Part shown: positions 1 through 11,491 of the stretch, in pieces
Layout: each line of letters starts with the position of its first letter
How positions within the stretch are numbered: position 1 is the stretch's first letter
Origin: Aedes albopictus
Lineage: Eukaryota > Arthropoda > Insecta > Diptera > Culicidae
Direction of reading: 5' to 3'
Assembly: GCF_035046485.1 (NCBI RefSeq)
Contig: NC_085137.1
Coordinates: forward strand, 131,010,703 to 131,074,702
DNA: 64,000 bases
Program-made: the position numbers and the translations under genes
The notes under the pieces: model-generated
Databases searched by the model: none
What the model saw: only the letters and a program-made list of their open reading frames with translations
What the model was told of the DNA's origin: nothing

Positions 1-66
1 GTAAAGAAGTCACCAAGAATATGAACGCAAATCCTTCAAGAATGTCATAGGTAAATTGCCATAATA

Positions 67-660
67 AAGACCGGTCCAGAAAGTATGGACGCAGTAAGAA
101 AATACTGGCATTTCATAACTATTGATGACTAGTTCTTTTTAAAAGCTACCTCCTGTAGGTCAACCTATTTTTTCAACATTTCTATGACGGTTTTTGCGGT
201 TCCAACAGTGTATTTCAATATACATGAACTTTCAACGGAATATCATTGAAAAAATGTGCACAAATGATATGCAGAGTTTGAAAGGTCACTTAGGAAAAGA
301 ACAAAATATGGTGGGAGTAAGTTAGAAAATTGTGCAACCAGCAATTAGCAACCATGATGGGAATAACACGTTAAAGCATAGGCAAAAATTGGGTAAAAAA
401 TAAAGATCCTGCTATCCCTCGTTTGGATAAACAAATAATGAAGGTGTTTGAGCACAACAAAAAACCTTCTAACTAACACAGAGCGGGGTATGACCAAAAA
501 AGTTACTATTTCGAATTTCAATATGCATCGTGGCAAAGAACGTTTGAATTTTTGATCCTATAGTAAGCAGAAACAGACAAAACGGAGCCCGAAAAAAGAA
601 CCATCGATCAGGCCCAGACAACTGAAGACTAGGTGCGTCCATACTTTCTGGGGCAGTCTT
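67..660. mobile_element. MITE with TA target duplication (Tc1/mariner-like ends)
   Basis: The two ends are inverted copies of about 27 bp. The left end contains CCAGAAAGTATGGACGCA and the right end its complement. TA dinucleotides flank both ends (65-66 and 661-662), the target duplication expected of Tc1/mariner/pogo elements. The 594-bp interior is AT-rich and encodes no transposase, so this is a non-autonomous copy. Confidence 0.65.
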
Positions 661-944
661 TAATCTTTCAAAGCGAAGATCTTCAACGTGTTGCAGTAAG
701 AAATGATGATGATAATAAAGAAAATATAAACAAATTTACAAAAGATTCATAAAAGATCTCAAAGAAAAAAATCACAAAATTTCAAGTCAATAATTTAAAA
801 AAAAAACTTGAATATAGAAATCAGGGTTCGAAATTATTTAAATAAGAAAAAAAATAACAAAAGCAAGAGATAATGAATCAACATGACAAGATGCACAAAT
901 ACAAAAAAGGGATACACAAGGAAAACATACAACAAACAACGAAT
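661..944. other. AT-rich DNA, nothing recognised
   Basis: This is low-complexity A-rich sequence up to the assembly gap. I see no gene, repeat family or RNA in it. Open frames that run into the gap are not supported because they consist mostly of undetermined bases. Confidence 0.5.
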
Positions 945-1444
945 NNNNNNNNNNNNNNNNNNNNNNNNNNNNNNNNNNNNNNNNNNNNNNNNNNNNNNNN
1001 NNNNNNNNNNNNNNNNNNNNNNNNNNNNNNNNNNNNNNNNNNNNNNNNNNNNNNNNNNNNNNNNNNNNNNNNNNNNNNNNNNNNNNNNNNNNNNNNNNNN
1101 NNNNNNNNNNNNNNNNNNNNNNNNNNNNNNNNNNNNNNNNNNNNNNNNNNNNNNNNNNNNNNNNNNNNNNNNNNNNNNNNNNNNNNNNNNNNNNNNNNNN
1201 NNNNNNNNNNNNNNNNNNNNNNNNNNNNNNNNNNNNNNNNNNNNNNNNNNNNNNNNNNNNNNNNNNNNNNNNNNNNNNNNNNNNNNNNNNNNNNNNNNNN
1301 NNNNNNNNNNNNNNNNNNNNNNNNNNNNNNNNNNNNNNNNNNNNNNNNNNNNNNNNNNNNNNNNNNNNNNNNNNNNNNNNNNNNNNNNNNNNNNNNNNNN
1401 NNNNNNNNNNNNNNNNNNNNNNNNNNNNNNNNNNNNNNNNNNNN
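945..1444. other. Assembly gap of 500 undetermined bases
   Basis: The stretch is exactly 500 N. The round number suggests a scaffolding gap of estimated or arbitrary size. The right side opens directly into degenerate repeat, which probably caused the break. Confidence 0.98.
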
Positions 1445-4400
1445 TCTTCCAAGGATGCCCCTAGATCTTTTTCCAAGGTTTCCTCAGTAGATTCTTCGAG
1501 GGATTTCTGCAGGGATGTCTCGAGAGGTTCTTTTAACGTATTAGGGCTTTTTTTTCGAAATTTCTTTCGGGATTTACCCAGCCATCCCTTCAAGACTTTT
1601 TCGTAGTATTCCTGCACTGCCCCCACTCGCATAACAGTCCCATTTGACTTTTCATCACTTTTGAGTTAACGTTATGAATAGTCATCATTTTTGATGTACT
1701 TCCAAAAACAACAATAAAAATTACGAATTTTTATGTCAATGTATGAAAAAAAATACCAAGTTATGAGCGTCCCATATCAAAAGTACCCGCATAACAATCC
1801 CATCATGGATTTTTGTGTTACGTAACACAAGACTGAACAACTTTGTAGTGATTGTAATATTTTTAACAGTTATATATTCATGTGCAAAGCAATCTGTGAA
1901 AGTTTCAAGATGATCGAAATATTTTTCAAAATTTGGCGATTTTTCAAAGTTTTGTATGGAAACAAGTTTTCAAACTTCAAATGCCGTTTTCTCAATTCCT
2001 ACTTTTTACAAATGGGACTGTTATGCGAGTGGAGGCAGTGCAGGAATCTGGCATTCCTTCACAAATCTCCACCACAAATTCCTCCCGGGATTCAGTAAGA
2101 AAATCTTTTTTGGATTCTTTCAGAAATTGATCCTGAGTTAAGAAATTCCTTTTAGGATTTATCAGAAATTTCTCCATAGATTCTTGTAGGAATTTCTCCA
2201 CGAATTTATTTGGAGATTTCTCCAGGGATGTCTCGAGGTTTAAGGGATGTTTAAGGCATTTTTCGAGAATTCAATTAGATTTTTTTCAGAGATCTCTTAA
2301 AGATTACCTTTAGGAATTCCTTCAAGAATAGCTTTAGAATTTCGCCTAAAATTTCTTCAGGAAATTCTCCAGAAACTCGTATAAAAATTTGTGCAGAGAT
2401 TCCAGATTGTTTCCGGCATTCCTCGAAAAATGCATTGAGGACTTTCTACGAGAAACATTACAGGAGTTTCTCTAAGCATTCCTACAGAAATTCCTCCTGA
2501 TCTTTTTTCGGAAATTCCTTCAGGGAATTCTCCAGAGCTGCATTAACTAATTTCTCCAAGGATGCCCTTAGATTTTTGGCAGCCTTTCCTCAGTAGATTT
2601 TTCGAGGGATTCCCTTATGGATTCTTCCAGGAGTTTTTGCAGGGAATTTTCCAGGAAATCCTCTAGGGATGTCTCGAGGGGTTCATTCAACGTATTAGGG
2701 CTTTTTTCGAGGTTTCCAGGATTATCCCCAGAGATGGAAATTCTTCAGGAAGTTCTCCAGGAATTCGTATAAAAATTTCAGCAGAGATTCCGGATTGTTG
2801 CCGGAATTCCTCCAATGATACATTGAGGACTTTCTACGAGAAAAATTGCAGAAATTTCTCTAAGCATTCCTACAGAAATTTCTCCCGATCTTCTTTCAGG
2901 AATTCTTCCAGGGACATCTCCAGAGATGCATCAACTAGTTCCTCCAAGGATGCTCCTAGATTTTTTTCAAGATTTCCTCAGTAGATTTTTCGAGGGATTC
3001 CTCCAGGGATGTCTCGAAGATTCTTTCAACGTTAAAGGACTTTCTTCCGAGGTTTCTTTCAGGATTTTCCCCACAGATCCCTTCAAGACTTCTTCGTAGT
3101 ATTCCTGCAGGAATCTGGCATTTCTTTAGGAATCCCCATCAGAAATTCCTCTCGGAATTCCGTAAGAAAATCTTTCTGGGATTTTGATCAAGGGTTCAAC
3201 AGAATTTCTTGTAGGATTCATTAGAAATTTCTCCATAGATACTTCCAGCAATTTCTCCACGAATTTATTTGGAGATTTAACCAGAGATGTCTCGAGGCGT
3301 TCATCCGACGTTTTAAAAGGCATTTTTCGAGGATTCATTCAGACATTTCTTCAGAGATCCCTACAAGAATTACTTTAGGGATTCCCTTCAAGAATAACTT
3401 TAGAATTTCTCCTGAAATTTATTCAGGAATTTCTCCTTGAAATTCTTCAGGACATTCTCCAGGAATTCGTATAAACATTTCTGCAGAGATTCCGAATTAT
3501 TTTTTTTTTTTTTGAATTCCTCCAATTATAAGTTGAGGAGTTTCTACGAGAAACATTGCAGGAATTTCTCTAAGCATTCCTACAGAAATTCCTCCTGATC
3601 TTTTTTTCAGGAATTCTTTCAGGGACTTCTCCATAGATGCAACAACCAATTCCTCCAAGGCTGCCCTTAGATTTTTCCCAGCCTTTCCTCAGTAAAATTT
3701 TCGAGGGATTCCCTCATGGATTCCTCCAGGAGTTTCTGCAGAGATTTTTCCAGGAAATCCTCCAGGGATGTCTTCTTCCAACGTTTTAGGGCTTTTTTTC
3801 GTAGATTCTTCCAGGATTTTCCTCAGAGATCATTTCAAGACGTCCTCATAGTAAACCTGCAGGAATCTGGCATTCCTTCAGGAATCCTCATCAGAAAATT
3901 CTCTAGGGTTCCAGCATTCTTCCAGTAATTTCTCCACGAATTTATTTGAAGATTTCTCCAGGGATGTCTCGAGGTGTTCTTCCAACGTTTTAAGGCATTT
4001 TTCGAGGATTCATTCAGGAATTTCTTCAGAAATCCCTTCATGAATTACTTTAGGGATTGCTTCAGGAATTTCTCCTAAAATTCCGTCAGAAATTCTCCTT
4101 GAGATTTTTCAGGAATTGTTCCTAGGATTTCTCAACGAATTACTTTTGGAATTTATTCACTAATTCGTATAAAAAGAATTCTGTAGGTCCCTTCATGATT
4201 TTCTGTTGGGATTCTCCACTCTGGGATTCTTTAGAATTTCTTCAGGGATTTCGGGAAATTTCCGAGGGTTTACTCCAAGCATTTCTTCAAAAATTCCTCT
4301 GCGGATCTTTTCAGGAATTCCTCCAGGTACCCTTTCACAGATTCGTCCAGGATTGCTTTAGGAATGAATTCCTCCCAGGATATCCTAGGAATTTTTCTAG

Positions 4401-4530
4401 GGATTGCGTTAAAAATTTCTCCATGGATTTCTACAGGTGTTTCAACATAGATTCTTCTAGGTATTCTTCCAAGAACTCAGTCAGGATTTTTTATCAGGGC
4501 TTACTCACCATGTAGATAAGTTTTAAATAG
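1445..4530. repeat. Degenerate 12-bp-period repeat, TTCCTCCAGGAA polarity
   Basis: Words such as GGAATTCCTCCAGG and GATTTCTCCAGGGATG recur throughout with a loose 12-bp (and 24/36-bp) period. Longer units also repeat: the passage around 1445-1640 is echoed near 2560-2720, 2930-3120 and 3640-3860, giving a higher-order period of roughly 700-1100 bp. A short unique segment (about 1640-2030) interrupts the tract. Open frames here mirror the repeat and are not genes. Confidence 0.8.
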
Positions 4531-4585
4531 ATTGCGTTGAAACGCAACCATCTCAGTTTTAATTTACTGACAATTTACTATATTC

Positions 4586-4630
4586 TACCTGACGTTTCGG
4601 CTATGGGTTATGGCCTTTTTTCATGGGATA
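4586..4630 (-). ncRNA. Decayed hammerhead-ribozyme-like motif
   Basis: On the minus strand a GGC...GCC hairpin is followed directly by GAAACGTCAGG. That matches the 3' half of a hammerhead core (GAAA, a very short stem III formed by ACGT, then the cleavable C). The 5' core box reads CATGAAAA instead of CTGANGA, so this copy is probably inactive. It resembles the better preserved motif at 37884-37931. It is likely a relic of a retroelement terminal repeat. Confidence 0.3.
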
Positions 4631-4770
4631 GATCTCAAACATTACTAAAGAAGGCAATTGCAGAAAATTGTAAAAATATCTTAGTTATATTTCCTTGGTA
4701 AGCCGTGAAAAGTTCGTCGGGTGACAAAGGAGGTTGCTCACCCCGATGCTGGAACCGATGCTACGGATTT

Positions 4771-5110
4771 CTTTTAAAAGGAGGAATTTCTTTCAGGAGT
4801 TTCTCCAGGGATCCCTAAAAGAACCCCTTCGGGAATCCCTTCAGGAATTCATCATCATGCAAGCTCAATTACTTCTTCAGGGAGTCCTGCAGGAAGCCAT
4901 CTAAAGATATCTCCAGGAATTACTCTTGGAATTTCTCGAGGGATTCCATCCGAAATTTCTCTGGCTTGAAGGCTTCCTCCAGTGATAACTTCAGGACTTC
5001 TACGAAGATGCCTTCAGGAATTCCTCCAAAGATTCCTAACGGAATTCCTAAAGGGATCCCTTCGGGAATACATTTCCCCTGGTAATTCCTTCAGGAGTTT
5101 CTTCTGCATT
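4771..5110. repeat. Degenerate 12-bp-period repeat, continued
   Basis: The same family as 1445-4530 resumes after a short unique segment, with the same TTCC-rich polarity on the plus strand. No coding signal is seen. Confidence 0.7.
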
Positions 5111-5399
5111 TTTTGCAGTTTAATATATTTTTTGCGGATTTCTTTGAGACATCGAATGATTAAATCATGTCATATTTGAGAAAGGATGCTTCAATCATGT
5201 TCAATGATGTCAGACCTGTTGATAAGCTAATGTCATTCCCAGCATTCAAGGACAGGAGAGCATCCCAATCCAAAAGATCCTGAATCCATCGAAACTGTTA
5301 CGAAACATTCTGAAAGATTTTCAAGAGATTCCTCCCAAATTTACATAGATATAAATTTCACTATTTTGAATAGCATAAAAGATATCATTAACAACGGCA
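5111..5399. other. Unique AT-rich DNA, nothing recognised
   Basis: No repeats, RNA signatures or convincing exons are visible. A direct repeat of ATTCATTCC near 5400-5420 marks the transition to the GC-rich island that follows. Confidence 0.4.
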
Positions 5400-5960
5400 C
5401 TTCCATTCATTCCATTCATTTCGTCTCGGAGTACACCAGAATGCACGTAACTCGAAGCTCTATTCTGTAGTAGCAACGAAGCGTGTGAAAACTGATAGAA
5501 AGAGAGCGAAAGTCTCCGAAGAACGTGGTGCTAGCTAAGCCTACCGGGAGCTCCTAGGCACAACAGAAAATAGTAGTAGAATTCTAGTAGGTACACCAAC
5601 AACAACGCATTGGAAAGCAGGTTAACAGGATATGGGGAATGCAACGTGAGACTCCACCGCCACCACCACCAGATCCGTGCGAAACGAAGAGCCAAGAAGA
5701 CGACGAAACGGGGAGCACCCCGCGCGGAAGCCGAGAATATCAATAATATCGATTTTCCATTCTTGTTCCTTGTTCTTGCGAGGGCGGGGGAGGTTTTCTC
5801 TCTGTCTGTCACTCTCGGGGTTTGCTGTTGCCTAAAATACTAACTGCGGTGGCGGCGGTTGAACAGTTGGCTCGAATTGAATAAGCATAAGCCGAGGTTG
5901 TTGCTGTTTAGGTAAAGGTCAGTGATGCCAACAAGGGTGTCTGGCAGAGGTGCATCAAAT
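5400..5960. promoter_or_regulatory. GC-rich unique island, candidate regulatory or 5' UTR sequence
   Basis: In a very AT-rich neighbourhood this stretch is GC- and CpG-rich (for example CACCGCCACCACCACC and GGGGAGCACCCCGCGCGG) and free of the local repeats. Open frames on both strands are short (77-93 aa) and show no recognisable domain. It resembles insect promoter or first-exon sequence in composition. No specific start site or splice pair could be fixed, so the role is inference. Confidence 0.3.
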
Positions 5961-6309
5961 AATGTTTCTATGTTTTATTGTACTAAGCTAGTTGCATAGC
6001 TGATATTTACAACTTCACCATGCAGCAGCGCAGTCAAGTCAGATGGTAAAACTGTTGATTTTATCTTTATGGATGTCGCAGTCATAAACCGTGATTGACG
6101 GGTGGAATCGGCGTTCTCAAAATTGCCGAAATGAGATGTGTTGTTGTGATGTAACACTGGGTATCATGTGAGGAGTGATGAATTTTGCAAATGACTTCTT
6201 CCTCTAACTGCGGAAGAGTTTGCTTCTCAGTTTAATGCTCACTTGGAACATTTAACCTTTCTAGTGCATTGGGGTCGTTTTGGGCCAATCGACACGTTAT
6301 TCATTTATT

Positions 6310-7166
6310 TATTTACCATCATCTTCAACACTAGGTTGTACAGACTGTTGCCCAACTAATTAATCTTATTCTATTACTAAAAACACTTTTTGAGACGTTA
6401 AAATCCAACACATCAGCAACTTCGTTAAATAATCTACAACTAGTGTCAAACGGATCAAAATATACATAGTTCGTGCGAAGAGCAGGAATCCACAAAAATG
6501 AACGATTACGGAGAGAACGCACAGGAGCATAAAAACATAGATTTTGTAACAAATAATTACAGTCAATACGTTTAACAATAAGGTCAAAGATAAACAGTCA
6601 ACGTAATTTTTTCCTGTGGTTAGCTAAAGTTTCCAGGTTGATCAGTCTACAGCGATTTTCAAAGGCAGGTAGTTCAGTTGGATTAGACCAAGGAAGGCGA
6701 CGCAACGAATATCTTAAAAATGATCTCTGAATGCTTTCAATTCAATTTATCTGTTCGTAGTGATACGGCGCCCAAACCTGGACCGCGCATTCCAGTGTAT
6801 TACGTACTATTGCACAGTAAAGAGTTTTCAACGCATACACGTCTTCGAAGGCTGCTTTGTAGCGCTGGGATGAATCCAAGCAGAGAAGTAGCTTTAGCGG
6901 TCACGATTGAAATATGTTCATTGAACTTGGCTTTTGAGTCAATCAATACCCCAAGGTCCTGGATTTTCGACTCGTTCCAGGACTTCAGATCCCATTTTGT
7001 ACGAGGAGGCGGTCGAAGACTGTTGTCGAGTGCAGGATATCACCTTACATTTCAAGATATTCACTTGCATACCATTTCGTTCACACCATTTCGTAATAGA
7101 ATCAGATAGAATCAATCGGCCTTTATTGATGCATGAGACATTTAGACAAAAGAAACTGAGAAACAT
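6310..7166 (-). pseudogene. Jockey-type LINE, decayed reverse-transcriptase C-terminal part
   Basis: Conceptual translation of the minus strand gives WCERNGMQVNILKCKVISCTR, followed in another frame by DSKAKFNEHISIVTAKA and ATSLLGFI. Further on it gives TLYCAIVRNTLECAVQVW and then RLRRLPWSNPTELPAFENRC. These are the thumb and post-RT segments of Jockey-clade non-LTR retrotransposons (established family pattern). The reading is broken by several frame changes and a stop. Neither the YxDD catalytic region nor the 5' part is present. This is a truncated, dead copy; no poly-A tail or target duplication was identified. Confidence 0.75.
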
Positions 7167-7389
7167 TGCCTATGTATTTCTACAAAGCAGAATAGCTAGG
7201 GTATATTAAGTAGAAGAACATACATATTCTTCTGCTTTTGTGAAAGACAATGACCAAGAAAAAACAATCGATACATATCAAAGGATAAAACATATCCACA
7301 GCGTTCGTTTGACATGTTTTACTAGTAATCTGATATCCTGCATCTACAATTTCTCAGAGAATAAACCTTCAGTTGTATTGTTCCCACTG

Positions 7390-8214
7390 CATTCTTGACG
7401 AAATTCCTCTTAAGATAGTTTTACGATAGATTTTCAGAGATTCCTGAATTACTCATCTCAGAGCATAATACTGAAAAAATGTCACGGGGGTATTTCAAAA
7501 CACAACTTTCATTTCATTATTTATGAAGAAATGTATACCTTCATAAATAGAAACGAACAGTTTTCCGCTGAAGTCTGGCTTACCAAAATAAAGGATTTTT
7601 TACTTATACATTCAAACATGATGTCATAGAGAAGCAAAGTAGCTCCGGAAACTTGAATGAAGCATCCTTTCTTAAATATCAACCGATATCTCAAAGTTAT
7701 CGCAAGCCGCAAAAATAGCAAAGTATTGGACTAATTCCAGATGAAATCTTGAAAACAGTTCCTAACGAAATCCCTGAATGTACTCTCATGAAAGTCCTGA
7801 AGCTATCACTAAATGGAGTTCTCGAGATATCCTTGGAGGAATTCCTAATGGGAATTCCATGAGACATGCAAGAGAAGTAAAGGAATCATTTAGATAATAC
7901 TTCAATTTTTCACCTGTAGGAATTTCTGAGAGGACCGCCGGAGGAATTCCATTGGGAACTACTGGAGAAATCCCTGGACAAATCGCTGAATGTATTCAGA
8001 AAGAAGATTCTGGAGGAATTTCTGATACAATCTCTAGAGAAATTTTAGGAGGAGTCTAGGAATAAATGCCATAAAAGTAAGATAAAGGTCTTCTCTGGGG
8101 AGAATTCCTGAAAAATTCTTTGAAGAAACGTCTGAAAGAATCCCTGGAGGAATAATTGTAGGAATTCCTGGCTTAGTCCCTGGCAATGTGTTGAAGAAAC
8201 TGCTGGATGAATGA
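7390..8214. repeat. Degenerate 12-bp-period repeat, GGAGGAATTCC polarity
   Basis: The same repeat vocabulary as 1445-4530 occurs here in the opposite orientation (GGAGGAATTCCTGA, CTGGAGGAATTTCTG). It is interrupted by a unique segment near 7480-7740. No gene is visible. Confidence 0.65.
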
Positions 8215-8223
8215 CTGAAGGCG

Positions 8224-8857
8224 TAGGGTGGGGCTAATTTCAAAAAATCTCTCCGATATATGATTTCCCAAGTGGAAAGTGATCTACTAGTCGAAATAAG
8301 TCAGCTGTACAAAAATAAGCGATTTCGGTTGATATTTAGGGGTGGCGCAAAGGGTTCAAGTGAAATTTTTGCTAGAACAAACTTTCAAAAATCATTTCAA
8401 ATTTAATTTTCAAACTTATTTTTTCTAGACTAAATCGGTGATTCTAGAACCCAATTGGACCAAATTTGTGCTCGAAATTGCGATATCTCTACTGGTTTCT
8501 GAGATATTTGAAAAAAAATGTTGTTTTTCAGTATTTTTTTGGGTTGGGTACCAAAATATGACATTTTTTTTAAATATCTCGGAAACCAGTGGAGATATCG
8601 CAATTTTGAGCACAAATTTGGCCCAATTGGGTTCTAGAATCACCGATTTAGTCTAGAAAAAATAAGTTTGAAAATTAAATTTGAAATGATTTTTGAAAGC
8701 TTGTTCTAGCAAAAATTTCACTTGAACCCTTTGCGCCACCCCTAAATATCAACCGAAATCGCTCATTTTTGTACAGCTGACTTATTTCGACTAGTAGATC
8801 ACTTTCCACTTGGGAAATCATATATCGGAGAGATTTTTTTAAATTAGCCCCACCCTA
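8224..8857. mobile_element. 634-bp palindromic MITE with 9-bp target duplication
   Basis: Left arm 8224-8520 and right arm 8562-8857 are almost perfect inverted copies around a 41-bp loop. Termini are TAGGGTGGGGCTAA and its complement. The identical 9-mer CTGAAGGCG flanks both sides (8215-8223 and 8858-8866), which proves insertion as a unit. Long inverted arms plus a 9-bp duplication are typical of Mutator-like non-autonomous elements, but that superfamily assignment is inference. The arms encode nothing recognisable. Confidence 0.9.
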
Positions 8858-8960
8858 CTGAAGGCGTCTAAAAGGAAGGAGAGATAAGGTTATGAAGACG
8901 GACCTCGTTAGGGTGGTGCTTCGAATCCAGTTTAACTTTCTGTTCCGTAGATTCGTAACT

Positions 8961-9033
8961 TGTTCTGTGGCTTAATTGGTTAAATCGCCGGACTGGCGAA
9001 ACGGAATCGTGGGTTCGAGTCCCATCAAAACAA
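8961..9033 (+). pseudogene. tRNA-like pseudogene with Pol III terminator
   Basis: The segment is 73 nt, exactly tRNA length. The first seven bases (TGTTCTG) pair with CAAAACA at 6 of 7 positions. TGGCTTAATTGG is a perfect A box, GGTTCGAGTCC a perfect B box, and GTGGG/CCCAT closes the T arm. A run of nine T starts 4 bases after the discriminator. The anticodon stem is broken (only three of five pairs), so a working anticodon cannot be assigned. It is either a tRNA pseudogene or the head of a SINE without a visible tail. Confidence 0.6.
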
Positions 9034-9237
9034 GCGGTTTTTTTTTCGCAAATTTATCTCTCATTTTGTCAATTAACACTCCTAAAATGTTTGGTTTTTC
9101 GCACCACGATGGGGTAGTGCACGTTCAGTATGCCTGTCTGTGTCATATCGACCCAAACATCCTACTAGTGTTAAACGCACTTTATTTGCAAATGCTTCAA
9201 GCTTTCACGTCAATCTTTGGAAGGTTTTTGTATTGAG

Positions 9238-9355
9238 AGAGAAAGTAGATAGAAAGATACAAAGTAGGAGGAAAGGGACGAGCCAGGGATTGAACCCAGG
9301 ACTTTCTGCATATGAATCAGAAGCGGTAGTCACTAGACCACCAAGCTCATCTTTT
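9238..9355 (-). mobile_element. tRNA-derived SINE, family 1 copy a
   Basis: On the minus strand there is a tRNA-like head with A box TGGTCTAGTGACTA and B box GGGTTCAATCC, then a body with TCCTCCTACTTTGTATC and a run toward CTTTCTC. The same head and body occur at 46449-46575 and 63833-63952. The open frame with RKGTSQGLNP crossing it is only a translation of the SINE. Confidence 0.7.
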
Positions 9356-9444
9356 CAGGAAAAGAGTTACCTATTCCTTGAAAAAAAAATGAAGATATTT
9401 CAGAAGGGATCTATGTATCAGCTTTAGAAAAAAAAATGTTAGAA

Positions 9445-9800
9445 TAGGACAGATCGATGAAGTACTAGATTTGTAGTAATGAGCTGAATTTTTGTATGGT
9501 GAGAAGGTCAATTCTCCGATTCTGCAATGAAATGGTGCAAAAAGCGTGAGTATTATGATTTCTTGCCTAATTTGATGCTGTTTGAGCAAAACTTTGGGCA
9601 ACAGTGTTGTTTTCTCCATTTCTTGCAACATAAACAACATAGTTATCCAAAGTTTTGCTCAAACAGCATCAAATTAGGCAAGGAATCATAATACCCACGC
9701 TTTTTGCACCATTTCATTGCAGAAACGGAGAATTGACCTTCTCACCATACAAAAATTCAGCTCATTACTACAAATCTAGTACTACACCGAACGTGCCCCA
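9445..9800. mobile_element. 356-bp foldback element, copy 1
   Basis: This is a near-complete palindrome. The left end is TAGGACAGATCG and the right end is CGAACGTGCCCCA. The arms share ACTAGATTTGTAGTAATGAG and its complement, around a loop near 9605-9645. It is non-coding and abuts copy 2 without a spacer. Confidence 0.8.
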
Positions 9801-10156
9801 TAGGACAGATCGGTGAAGTACTAGATTTGTAGTAATGAGCTGAATTTTACTATGGTGAGAAGGTCAGTTCTCTGTTTCTGCAATGAAATGGTACAAAAAG
9901 CGTGGGTATTATGATTCCTTGCCTAATTTGATGTTGTTTGAGCAAAATTTTGGGCAACAGTGTTGTTGTTTTCTTCATTTCTTGCAACATAAACAACATA
10001 GTTATCCAAAGTTTTGCTCAAACAGCATCAAATAAGGCAAGGAATAATACCCACGTTTTTTGTACCATTTCATTGCAGAAACAGAGAACTGACATTCTCA
10101 CCATAGTAAAATTCAGCTCATTACTACAAATCTAGTACTACACCGAACGTGCCCCA
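9801..10156. mobile_element. 356-bp foldback element, copy 2
   Basis: This unit has the same length, ends and orientation as copy 1 and follows it head-to-tail. Both copies begin with the TAGGACAGATC end and finish with the CGAACGTGCCCC end, so the two termini of the family are distinguishable. Confidence 0.8.
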
Positions 10157-10752
10157 TTGTATCCTTTCACGATATAAGATTGAAATAATTTTACTTATCA
10201 TTCCAAGATTTTTGTCAAATAAAAATATAGAGTCTTATCTGACGTACAGGACCTACCGCAGAGGTTAGTTGAAACCCGAATCGAAATCGATTGGAAAACA
10301 AGCAAACAAACTACATTTCATTGGAGATGCCATCCGATGCTTCTACAACAGCATGCCTACTATTAACAACACATGAGAAAGAGAGTGAGAAACTCCAACA
10401 TCAATCCAAGTAACCATTGAGAAAACAGCTAAGCTAAACCGAGGAACCGTTTGCTTCGAAGTAGGTATGTAGCAGGCAGCGAGGAGGCCCGAAGGGGGAA
10501 ACGGACAAAACAAAACCTACTACAGAACTACTCGCTCGGCTCGGCTCGGTCAGGCCAGTAAGCAGAATGCAATGCACTGAATGGACTGGATTGGTCTCAC
10601 AAGCTACAGCAAGGACGCGGCACGCTCTCACTCTCAATTGGAGCTGATGTTGATGGTGTTTTGCGTTTTGCTCGCGTAAAAAGTGACAGAAGCTGACGTG
10701 ATATTGGGATTCGTTTCTTTTTTTCTTCTACATCAAAGTGTGCTGAAAGGCT
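10157..10752. other. Unique DNA with a GC-rich island (about 10430-10640)
   Basis: The island contains CTCGGCTCGGCTCGG and has a composition like that of 5400-5960 and of the Eps15 upstream region. It may be regulatory, but there is no start site, splice pair or conserved frame to support a gene. The rest is unremarkable. Confidence 0.3.
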
Positions 10753-11041
10753 GCACGCTAAGAAAATGTTACTCTAAAATGAGTAAGATTCACACAAAAC
10801 TGAGCTAAACTGGAACAGCTCAAAAAATGAGTAAATTCCATTTCCAGCGATAGCGCTGGCCCAAGTGCAAAAATCCAACTGGTTTAAGCCGTATAATGTT
10901 CTTCGCATCATCAAGAATATTATACGGCTTAAACTGATGAGATTTTCGCACTTGGGCCAGCACTATCGCTGGAAAAAAAATTTACTCAATTTTGAGTTGT
11001 CCCACTTTAGCTCGAAAATGAGTGAATTTCCTGACCGTGTG
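10753..11041. mobile_element. MITE with a central palindrome
   Basis: The outer ends (CACGCTAAGAAAA on the left, complement of CACGGTCAGGAAA on the right) are diverged inverted repeats. Several AAAATGAGT half-sites lie inside them. The centre (10847-10972) is a stronger inverted repeat carrying CCAGCGATAGCGCTGGCC and AAGCCGTATAATGTTCTT. No target duplication could be fixed. Confidence 0.55.
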
Positions 11042-11132
11042 TATGTTCACTTAAAAATTATAAACTATAGATGGGGTACCGAACCACTTGGGCAATGGCT
11101 GGTGTTTTTGACACTTTTTAGAACTCAGTCAA

Positions 11133-11491
11133 TGGGGCACGTTCGGTGTAGTACTAGATTTGTAGTAATGAGCTGAATTTTAATATGGTGAGAAGGTCAA
11201 TCCTCCGTTTCTGCAATGAAATGGTGCAAAAAAGGGGGTAATACGATTTCTTGCCTAATTTGATGCTGTTTGAGCAAAAGTTTGGATAACTATGTTGTTT
11301 ATGTTGCAAGAAATGGAGAAAATAACAACACAGTTACCCAAACTTTTGCCCAAACAGCATCAAATTAGTCAAGAAATCATATAACCCACGCTGTTTGCAC
11401 CATTTCATTGCAGAAATCGAGATTTGTTCATCTCACCATACAAAAATCCAGCTCACTTCTTCCAATCTAGTACTTTACTGATTGCGTTCTA
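11133..11491. mobile_element. 356-bp foldback element, copy 3 (reverse orientation)
   Basis: This copy starts with the TGGGGCACGTTCGG end and finishes with a mutated form of the other terminus (ATTGCGTTCTA), so it is flipped relative to copies 1 and 2. It is palindromic throughout. Confidence 0.75.

Noticed and set aside
838..1632. Frames of 193-264 aa around 0.9-1.6 kb
   Set aside because: Most of their length is the 500-base assembly gap, and the remainder is degenerate repeat.
9140..9427. Frame containing RKGTSQGLNPGLSAYESEAVVTR, also near 63.8 kb
   Set aside because: The two loci are copies of the same tRNA-derived SINE. The shared peptide reflects shared non-coding DNA.
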